DNA of 7,395 bases from Nitrospiraceae bacterium. Lineage in GTDB: Bacteria; Nitrospirota; Thermodesulfovibrionia; Thermodesulfovibrionales; UBA9159. Below are positions 1 through 5,432 of the stretch, one piece after another. The stretch spans positions 3,084 through 10,478 of the forward strand of contig DMNE01000040.1 of assembly GCA_003453735.1 (NCBI GenBank), given 5' to 3'. The translations under genes were made by a program, and so were the position numbers. The notes beneath the pieces were generated by a model, which was not told where the DNA came from, made no database searches, and saw only the letters and a list, made by a program, of their open reading frames with translations. The stretch's first letter is position 1. Each line of letters starts with the position of its first letter.

Positions 1-42
1 TGCCGCCACTATGGACAAATAAACCTTTGCAAGTCCTCTCAT
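1..42 (-). CDS. N-terminal start of an unidentified gene (runs off the left edge)
   Basis: An ATG at 42 on the minus strand is preceded by a very good Shine-Dalgarno (AAAGGAG, in the complement of 49-58) with about 7 bases of spacing. Only 14 codons are visible, MRGLAKVYLSIVAA. The basic residues followed by a hydrophobic run resemble the start of a signal peptide or membrane segment. It lies about 73 bases downstream of the CapA-family stop codon in the same orientation, with no clear terminator between, so it may be co-transcribed. The product cannot be named from so short a piece. The call rests on the ribosome-binding site and the hydrophobic start. Confidence 0.6.
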   Translation of the reverse strand, partial: MRGLAKVYLSIVAA

Positions 43-115
43 GGTGCATCTCCTTTCAGGACAAGTAGACCGGACCGGCTTCCTTAGCAGGCTCGATCGA
101 CAGAAACAATATCAC

Positions 116-1231
116 CTATTTGAGCGTTAATATGTTGTCGTCGTTCAATTCAATGAGCGTTCCGAATCTTTTCCCTTCATGATTCAAGATATCCCCTAAC
201 CACAGTGCATCTATCCTCGAGGCACGATGCACGCTAAAGTGTTTGATTTGAGTCGGGGTCATCTGCAGAGAGACCAATCTCCCGGTCAACAGATCCACAG
301 TTACGAAATACATGAGGCCTAGATCTGCCCTAAATTCTTCAAAGCCTCCAATCCCTTCGTAGTCATTGATAAAGTCGCCGCAGCCATAGAGGATAAGCTT
401 ACCCTTATATACTTCGATTCCCTTCACATGGTGAGAAGAGTGACCATGGATTATGTCGACCCCCGCCTCATCGATAAGGTTGCGCGCAAACTCTCTTTGG
501 TCCCACGGAATTTCATATCCCCAGTTTCCACCCCAGTGAATAGAAGCGATTACAAGGTCTCCCGGCTGTTTCACCCCTTCAATTTTGCTCTTGATAGAGA
601 GAACCGTTTGAGTCGAGAAATCTCTCAGCAGATGTATGCCAGGTCTGTTTGCCATAGCAACCCAAGATAACGGTATCCCGCTTTTTTCCGAACCAACAGA
701 GAACATAAGCACCCTTGCATTGTCCGGAACCTCCACTACGGCGGGAGCTTCCGCCTCCTGAAGGTCCCTCCCCGCCCCTGAGCTCTTCACCCCAGCTTTT
801 TTCAGGGTCTCCAGGGTTTCGATAAGACCAGAATGTCCCCAGTCAAGTGTATGGTTGTTTGCGAGACAACAAGCATCTATCCGGGCAGCAGTTATGCAAG
901 GTATATTGTCCGGATGCATTCTATAATTAATGCCCTTGTCTTCATAATCTTCGCTCTTTGTCACGGCTGTCTCAAGATTAATGATCCTCACATCGGGTGC
1001 CATCCGCTGCAGTTCATCGAGCGCGTCTCCCCAGATGTAAGAGAACTCGACAGGTTTCGAGATCGGACCGTTGACTTGTTCGGCGAGTCTCACATATCCC
1101 ACGGCGCTTTTCATGTAGGATTCGTAAATATTAGGGGCGCTCGGATGAGGTAGTACCTGATCGATGCCCCTCCCCGTCATAACATCCCCGCACAAAAAAA
1201 TACTTATATAATTTGGCGATTTCGTCTTCAT
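116..1231 (-). CDS. CapA-family (PGA_cap) metallophosphatase-like protein
   Basis: The predicted 371-residue protein matches the CapA/PgsA family, which has a calcineurin-like metallophosphoesterase fold; founding members take part in poly-gamma-glutamate capsule synthesis, but many members have no known substrate. Visible motifs in order are GDVMTGRG (15-22), NLE (85-87), NNH (125-127), IHWG (231-234), HGHSSHH (262-268) and GCGDF (283-287), which supply the Asp, Asn and His ligands expected of the fold. The frame stays open upstream to 1327, but the family usually begins about 10-15 residues before the GDVM motif, so I chose the Met at 1231 (MKTKSPNYIS). Its ribosome-binding site is weak, and 1251 or 1327 remain possible. 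With the chosen start there is no signal peptide; the longer form would add a hydrophobic N-terminus. No capB/capC-like partner is visible, so a capsule role is not shown by context. Confidence 0.88.
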   Translation of the reverse strand: MKTKSPNYISIFLCGDVMTGRGIDQVLPHPSAPNIYESYMKSAVGYVRLAEQVNGPISKPVEFSYIWGDALDELQRMAPDVRIINLETAVTKSEDYEDKGINYRMHPDNIPCITAARIDACCLANNHTLDWGHSGLIETLETLKKAGVKSSGAGRDLQEAEAPAVVEVPDNARVLMFSVGSEKSGIPLSWVAMANRPGIHLLRDFSTQTVLSIKSKIEGVKQPGDLVIASIHWGGNWGYEIPWDQREFARNLIDEAGVDIIHGHSSHHVKGIEVYKGKLILYGCGDFINDYEGIGGFEEFRADLGLMYFVTVDLLTGRLVSLQMTPTQIKHFSVHRASRIDALWLGDILNHEGKRFGTLIELNDDNILTLK

Positions 1232-1350
1232 TTCCAATCTACATCGTATCATGAGATGGGGCAGGCCGCCAGCGGCTTTTTTGGGAAGGCAGGCTAAGGT
1301 CGCCACAAAAAAAGAAACAAGCTGCATCTAAATAGCAGTTGAATAAGCAT

Positions 1351-1565
1351 TTAAACGTTACGACATTTTTTCCACAATGACGATAGAGAGACCACAGGAG
1401 ATTGCTGAATCCATTCAGCAGCGCTACCACAAAGCGCTCGGATATCTGCACCTGCATGCCATAGGTATGCTTGTGTTCGATGGTGGTTACGTCCGCCAAC
1501 TCCAGGGTTCCGTCGATCCAGAACACGATAGCGCAACCTCGCCGATACCAGCGCATCAAGCGCAA
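1351..1565 (-). other. Unidentified coding-like stretch between hydrolase remnant and CapA-family gene
   Basis: This interval is open in two minus frames and one plus frame. The minus frame from a TTG at 1565 (in-frame ATG four codons in) reads through to 1239 for 108 codons and overlaps the CapA start region. Its first 50 or so codons favour C or G at third positions, and include the peptide FWIDGTLELADVTTIEHKHT. The plus frame 1377-1568 (63 codons) also looks plausible. Neither has a convincing ribosome-binding site, and I recognise no family in any frame. It could be the tail of a decayed gene related to the neighbouring hydrolase remnant, or a short orphan gene. I report it as unresolved sequence. 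Confidence 0.25.
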
Positions 1566-1594
1566 TAGTCCTGCTTCAGCTTTATGGTCTTAGG

Positions 1595-1877
1595 CTATCC
1601 CTCGGCCCATACCGTAGCAGCCTTCAGAGGTCCGTTGAGCAGAGGGATATCGAAGAGGTTCTCATAGACCCGATCCTCCTTTGCGCTCAGGAGGTCAAAA
1701 AGGCAGAGTGCCCATGCCTGCTTCTCGCAGAACCCCGGCTACGAACTTGTTACTCGGGCCCAGTCGGCTGCTGCCACTGCCATGAGCAAAAAATACTGCC
1801 AACCCCAGAGCTTCTTCCGGGGCTGTAGAAATGCCATCAAGCTTCACGGAATCGGCAGGAATCTTTATCTGTTTTCT
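1595..1877 (-). pseudogene. Decayed alpha/beta-hydrolase (dienelactone hydrolase-like) fragment
   Basis: Reading directly on from the phosphoribosyltransferase stop, in the same frame, the minus strand encodes an N-terminal alpha/beta-hydrolase piece: IKIPADSVKLDG, then LAVFFAHGSGSSR with the HG oxyanion motif, then FVAGVLREAGMGTLPF, ending at TGA 1695-1697. One base shift at the preceding run of five T restores the expected continuation FDLLSAKEDRVYENLFDIPL and on to KAATVWAEG, ending at TAG 1595-1597. There is no nucleophile-elbow GxSxG region and no catalytic Asp/His part, so only about the first third of the fold remains. An ATG at 1885 overlaps the upstream gene but is out of frame with the homologous part, so a second lesion or an ancestral fusion is possible. 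In other bacteria this hydrolase is found next to or fused with the same type of phosphoribosyltransferase, which fits the location. Confidence 0.75.
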
Positions 1878-2537
1878 TCAGACATTATTATCCCTTTCCT
1901 TCAAGGCCCATGATTCTTCGAGAATCTTTGCTACCTCCTCATCACTGACCTGAGTAAAATCCTCATAGTAGTTGCCTACAGCCATGAAATCCGATGGTGC
2001 ATAGAGGCAGACGAACTCATCGGAAATCGCTCTAAGCTCATCGGCAGTCTCGGGAGGGGAAACAGGAATCGCTACGACCAGCCTCTCTACGTTGTCCTCT
2101 TTTATAGTGGCGATTGCAGCCTTCATTGTGGCCCCGGTTGCTACGCCATCATCCACAAGGATAACCGTCTTGCTATCAAGCTTTTCGAGCCGCTTGCCAC
2201 CCCTGTAAAGACTTCTCCTGCGCGCTATTTCCTCTTTCTGCGAGGATATCTCTTCTTCGATGTATTTCTTTGATATATTCCCACGGACGAGTACGCGCTG
2301 ATTCAGGACAACTGCGCCCGTCTCGGAGACTGCGCCTATAGCGAGCTCCTCCTGTCCTGGAAAGCCCATTTTTCTTACGATAAGGACATCGAGAGGCGCG
2401 CCAATGGCACGGGCAATTTCGAGTGCTGTGACTGCCCCGCCCCGCGGCAGTGCCAGCACAAGTACCCCCTTGCGGGCCTCGTAGTGTCTTAGCTTCTCTG
2501 CAAGTTGGACTCCCGCATCCCTTCTGTTTTTGAACAT
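1878..2537 (-). CDS. Phosphoribosyltransferase-family protein
   Basis: The 219-residue product is a type I phosphoribosyltransferase-fold protein. The PRPP-binding loop VILVDDGVATGATM is at 125-138; an N-terminal segment LALPRGGAVTALEIARAIG (28-46) and VLIVRKMGFPGQEELAIGAV (51-70) are typical of the stand-alone family annotated as predicted phosphoribosyltransferase. The middle (85-120) is a charged helical insertion. The base or substrate cannot be told from the sequence; nothing marks it as a specific purine or pyrimidine salvage enzyme. The ATG at 2537 has a good ribosome-binding site (AAGGGG, 2542-2547) 4 bases upstream. It is cytosolic, with no signal peptide. The hydrolase remnant follows with no gap, so the pair probably formed one operon or one fused gene before decay. 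The enzyme itself appears intact. Confidence 0.92.
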   Translation of the reverse strand: MFKNRRDAGVQLAEKLRHYEARKGVLVLALPRGGAVTALEIARAIGAPLDVLIVRKMGFPGQEELAIGAVSETGAVVLNQRVLVRGNISKKYIEEEISSQKEEIARRRSLYRGGKRLEKLDSKTVILVDDGVATGATMKAAIATIKEDNVERLVVAIPVSPPETADELRAISDEFVCLYAPSDFMAVGNYYEDFTQVSDEEVAKILEESWALKERDNNV

Positions 2538-2579
2538 GGCACCCCTTCACTCCAATAGAAACAACATTTTTTTAGTATT

Positions 2580-2611
2580 ATTTTATCATCTTTCTCAGTA
2601 TGGTGCGTCAA
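2580..2611 (-). promoter_or_regulatory. Candidate sigma-70 promoter for the phosphoribosyltransferase gene
   Basis: On the minus strand, TTGACG (2606-2611) matches the -35 consensus at five of six bases. Downstream, TAAAAT (2580-2585) lies 20 bases away, or the overlapping GATAAA (2582-2587) lies 18 bases away. The region is AT-rich and ends about 40 bases before the start codon. The spacing is longer than ideal for the better -10, so this is a plausible but unproven promoter. Confidence 0.35.
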
Positions 2612-2879
2612 TATCAGGTGACAAGGTTGTTCGCATCCATCAGATCTTAATGTCATGGATTGCCAATTAAGACGAAGAAGTTTGTATGGATAAGGACATT
2701 CTTTGACGCTTTCCCCACGCCCCTAATCCTTCTTCACTCATACCCGGCCCTGTCTGGAGATGATTAAAGAAAAGGCTAAAAAGCAGAAAGTGCGAAAATG
2801 AAGGAACTTATCAAGGGAAAAAAGAGAACTCGCAGGAAATTTCCCCACATTTTTTAAAGACGTCGGGAAAGTTTAATTA
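2612..2879. other. Non-coding AT-rich spacer
   Basis: I see no supported gene here. The plus strand holds two tiny basic reading frames that overlap by ATGA (2760-2801, 13 residues, and 2798-2857, 19 residues, MKELIKGKKRTRRKFPHIF), but neither has a usable ribosome-binding site. The stretch separates the phosphoribosyltransferase promoter region from the GC-rich element. Its low GC content sharply marks the left border of that element near 2880. Confidence 0.4.
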
Positions 2880-3106
2880 ACAGGGCGCCCGACTCCGCGC
2901 ACAGGGCATGCATTCCCGCACTTGGGCGGAGGTCTCCGCTCTCGCGCAGACTCCCTACGACCCGAAAACGCACGGTTCCCGCTAGCAAGCCACGGAACAA
3001 TTCCTCGCGTAAAGATCGTCCCGAAAGCAGGCTCGTTGACTACCTTCCAACAAAAATCGAATGGTCCATGCGAAAAACCTTCATAGCCCATTACTGCGCC
3101 CTGTGC
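2880..3106 (-). ncRNA. Candidate structured RNA / small mobile-type element downstream of the sigma factor gene
   Basis: This GC-rich block of about 225 bases sits between AT-rich DNA and the sigma factor stop codon. Its ends are perfect 9-base inverted repeats: ACAGGGCGC at 2880-2888 and GCGCCCTGT at 3096-3104. Read as RNA from the minus strand, it contains a long hairpin at 2928-2955 closed by a GAGA (GNRA-class) tetraloop, with about 11 of 12 paired positions when one mismatch and one bulge are allowed. Further short hairpins can be drawn (CCUG/CGGG near 3020-3031, GGAA-UUG-UUCC near 2995-3005). A 72-codon frame (2873-3091) covers it but has odd Arg/Pro-rich composition and no clear ribosome-binding site, so RNA structure explains it better. 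Possibilities are a solo HEARO/omega-type RNA, a MITE-like repeat, or a structured 3' untranslated region of the sigma gene. No target-site duplication is obvious. The RNA class is inference. Confidence 0.45.
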
Positions 3107-3112
3107 TATCGT

Positions 3113-4837
3113 CTAGTGTCCCTCCGCAAATATTCTCAATTCGCCGTTTAGCGAAAAATGTTTCAGCTTCTTAATGGCATTAACCTCAATCTGTCTGATC
3201 CGCTCCCTCGTAACACCAAACTCTTGGCCGAGTTTTTCGAGTGTATCTTGAGAGTCCTCACCGATGCCGAACCTCCTCCTGATAATCCTTTCTTCCTTTG
3301 AGTCGAGAGAGCTGAGGACATTGTCAATCTGTCGTTTCAGCCCATCGCTAATGAGAGCCTCGATGGGCAATGGGCTACCTTTGTCTTCGATGAAGTTACT
3401 CAGCTGGTTGCCCTCCTCTGCGCCGATCAGATTATCAAGGGATATCGGCTCTCGCGACATCTTCAGGATCCTCCCCACTTTTTCTGCCGACAGTTTTATT
3501 CTCTCCGAGATATCCTCAGGAGATGGCTCATGTCCCAACTCCTGAACGAGCTCCCTTGCAGCCTTCACGACCTTGCATAGCACCTCACCCATATGCACCG
3601 GGATACGAATCATCCTTGAATGATCGGCAAGCGCTCGTGTAATACCCTGCCTGATCCACCATGTGGCATAGGTGCTGAACTTAAATCCCCTCTTGTATTC
3701 GAATTTATCGACTGCCCTTATTAATCCGATGTTCCCTTCCTGGATAAGGTCGGAAAAGCTTAATCCCTTTCCAATGTACTTCTTCGCGATGCTTACCACG
3801 AGTCTGAGATTGGCCTGTATCATAGCATTTTTCGCTTCGCCAATCTCGTTCCTGATATCGGAAATGATAAGTGATACACTTTTCATCTCTTCATAGGTGG
3901 CTCCGAAAGAGGTTTCGTACCGCTCTATCTCGTTGTGATATTCTTCATATCGCTTAATCAGGGCGTCATGAGCGTTGTTAAAGGTTTTCGAGCCCTGAGA
4001 GGGTCGGGAGCTGTCTCTTCCTCCGGTAAGTGATGCAGATCTCCTCCCCCAATCCTGTCTCCCACTCGTCTCATAGCCGAGTGCCCTGAGCCTCTTGCCC
4101 AGGGCGACCATCTGCTTCTGGACCTCTTGTATTCGTATTGTCGTCTTGTCCAATTCTTCACAGAGCGTATAGATCAACTCCTCTCTTAGATTTAAGGAGC
4201 GTACCTTCTCAAATATTTTTTCAAGGTTCTCTTCAAGGCGCTTCACGGATTGCCTCTTTCCGTCGGCTTCTTCTCTTCTGGATGCAGCGGACTTATGGCC
4301 CTTGCCATTTGACTTTTTTGGGGAGGCTGCTTTTCGTTCCCTGCCCGCAAAGGGTGTGCCTTCGAGACAGCGCTTTCTCCTCTCGTACATACTCTTTATC
4401 TCTCTGACAACAGCGAGGAAGTTCTTCTTCACGTCTTGATCGGGCTTTTCTTCGTCACTGTCAATTTGGACAATCTCACGGAGTGAAATCCCTCCGTTGT
4501 CGATCCGCTGACCGAGACTGATCAACTCTTTCAGTGCAAATGGCAAAGAGAAGATCTCCCTCATGGCCTTTTCCCTGCCTCTTTCGATCCGCTTCGCTAT
4601 CTCAATTTCGTCCTCCTTTTTCAAGAGGGCAATGCCGCCCATCTCCTTGAGATACATCTGCAGTGGTTCGTACTTGTCTTCGTCAGGAGAGAATCGTTCC
4701 GCCTCTTCCAAGAGCTCTTCGTCCCCATCCTTCGGCTCCTCCCAAAAAGTGGTCTGAGTTTCAGAGGATCCCTCAATGACAAAGTCTCTCTGGTTTGTCG
4801 CGCAATCCCGTTCAATGTAGTCGAAGTAGTCAATCAT
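3113..4837 (-). CDS. rpoD: RpoD-like RNA polymerase sigma-70 factor lacking region 1.1
   Basis: This 574-residue sigma-70 factor would direct core RNA polymerase to promoters. Region 1.2 is at about 55-90 ([17 protein letters not shown]). A long non-conserved region (91-330) contains two low-complexity Lys/Arg/Ser/Gly stretches (160-200 and 255-290). Regions 2.1-2.4 are at 338-415, including [42 protein letters not shown] and RMIRIPVHM. Region 3 is at 415-495, with a finger-like NFIED. Region 4 is at 500-562, ending in the helix-turn-helix [10 protein letters not shown]. The start at 4837 is set by GGGGG six bases upstream; an earlier TTG at 4891 has no such site. Only about 54 residues precede region 1.2 and they do not resemble region 1.1. 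The tail ([23 protein letters not shown]) departs from the usual primary-sigma AKALRKLRHPSRS. No dnaG is adjacent. It may therefore be a second, group 1/2-type sigma and not the sole housekeeping factor. Confidence 0.93.
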   Translation of the reverse strand: MIDYFDYIERDCATNQRDFVIEGSSETQTTFWEEPKDGDEELLEEAERFSPDEDKYEPLQMYLKEMGGIALLKKEDEIEIAKRIERGREKAMREIFSLPFALKELISLGQRIDNGGISLREIVQIDSDEEKPDQDVKKNFLAVVREIKSMYERRKRCLEGTPFAGRERKAASPKKSNGKGHKSAASRREEADGKRQSVKRLEENLEKIFEKVRSLNLREELIYTLCEELDKTTIRIQEVQKQMVALGKRLRALGYETSGRQDWGRRSASLTGGRDSSRPSQGSKTFNNAHDALIKRYEEYHNEIERYETSFGATYEEMKSVSLIISDIRNEIGEAKNAMIQANLRLVVSIAKKYIGKGLSFSDLIQEGNIGLIRAVDKFEYKRGFKFSTYATWWIRQGITRALADHSRMIRIPVHMGEVLCKVVKAARELVQELGHEPSPEDISERIKLSAEKVGRILKMSREPISLDNLIGAEEGNQLSNFIEDKGSPLPIEALISDGLKRQIDNVLSSLDSKEERIIRRRFGIGEDSQDTLEKLGQEFGVTRERIRQIEVNAIKKLKHFSLNGELRIFAEGH

Positions 4838-4968
4838 CTTGCACCCCCTAAGTGAACTGAAGAGTTTAGAAAATAGCAGCTTTTCCCCCAAGCCATTTTA
4901 TTTTACTCCAACAAATTTGATAAGACTATCGGCTTCAGTCTGATTTTCCTTGTAAGACTCTCTTGCAT

Positions 4969-4998
4969 ATTATGTAGGCATTCATCTTACACAGCCAA
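4969..4998 (-). promoter_or_regulatory. Candidate promoter upstream of the sigma factor gene
   Basis: On the minus strand, TTGGCT (4993-4998; four of six to the -35 consensus) is followed after 18 bases by CATAAT (4969-4974; five of six to the -10). This lies about 130 bases before the sigma factor start in AT-rich DNA with no gene. Other weaker boxes exist nearby, so the exact site is uncertain. Confidence 0.35.
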
Positions 4999-4999
4999 A

Positions 5000-5409
5000 A
5001 ATTTCGACAAAATAACTGCAGCTTACAGGGGACCTAGGCAATTAGATAATATTTATTGACCAAATTGAAATAACTGCATCCTGAGTCAGCTATGAAATTA
5101 TAAGCTCATGCGGCTCGGGGAAGGTCTACCGGATCGGCAATAGATAGATCGCTGTCCTTTCAGGGGGCCAGAGGAGGTACAACAGCGACCTCAGCGCCTC
5201 CCACAGTATCGGCGCACGATACTGGATAAGAGAGCATTCAAGAGGCCTCTGCAGAAAGGCAGCGGTTGTGCAGGCAGAGAAAAACTCTCCCTGTGCAGCG
5301 AGACATCAGCGGACGTTGGCTTCGCTCATTGATCTGGTGGGCTCTGTCCTCCACAGAAACGTTCCTGTGCCTGTGCCATCCAAGCCAGTGTCGTTTCATA
5401 AAGGAACCC
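5000..5409. other. Intergenic region without a recognisable gene
   Basis: The left part (to about 5100) is AT-rich and leader-like; the right part (5100-5409) is GC-richer. On the minus strand one frame stays open from 5305 to a TAG at 5126-5128 (about 59 codons, including the peptide QYRAPILWEALRSLLYLLWP), but it has no ATG, GTG or TTG near its head and no ribosome-binding site. It may be a remnant of a lost gene. I recognise no family, tRNA or repeat array here. Confidence 0.35.
5204..5224. repeat. Short perfect inverted repeat
   Basis: CAGTATC and GATACTG, seven bases each, are separated by seven bases (GGCGCAC). There is no T-run on either side, so it is not a standard terminator. Its dyad form could be a regulator-binding site or a small RNA hairpin, but it is too short to exclude chance. 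Confidence 0.3.
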
Positions 5410-5432
5410 ACCGCTGTAACTGGAACAGCAGT
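5410..5432 (-). terminator. Hairpin abutting the L,D-transpeptidase stop codon
   Basis: On the minus strand the base after the stop codon begins an 8-base-pair stem (ACTGCTGT with ACAGCGGT, one G-T pair) around a 7-base loop. The following bases (GGGTTCCTTTAT) are only weakly U-rich, so it is not a textbook intrinsic terminator. It may stabilise the mRNA end or terminate weakly. Confidence 0.35.

Noticed and set aside
428..1153. Plus-strand open frames (428-670 and 833-1153) opposite the CapA-family gene.
   Set aside because: They are antisense to a well-supported gene with all family motifs, and show no ribosome-binding site or recognisable protein.
2760..2857. Two tiny basic plus-strand frames coupled by ATGA.
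   Set aside because: The Shine-Dalgarno-like GGAG touches the first ATG, the second has none, and Lys-rich short frames arise easily in A-rich DNA.
2880..3106. Group II intron, RNase P RNA, tmRNA or SRP RNA as identity of the GC-rich element.
   Set aside because: It lacks the intron 5' GUGYG and domain V, the RNase P GAGGAAAGUCCGGGC core, a tRNA-like tmRNA end, and the SRP GGAAG/GNRA helix 8 pattern.
3264..4757. Several plus-strand open frames, and minus-strand off-frame ones, across the sigma factor gene.
   Set aside because: The sigma factor reading is unequivocal; the others are shadows with unnatural Ser/Leu- or Arg-rich composition.
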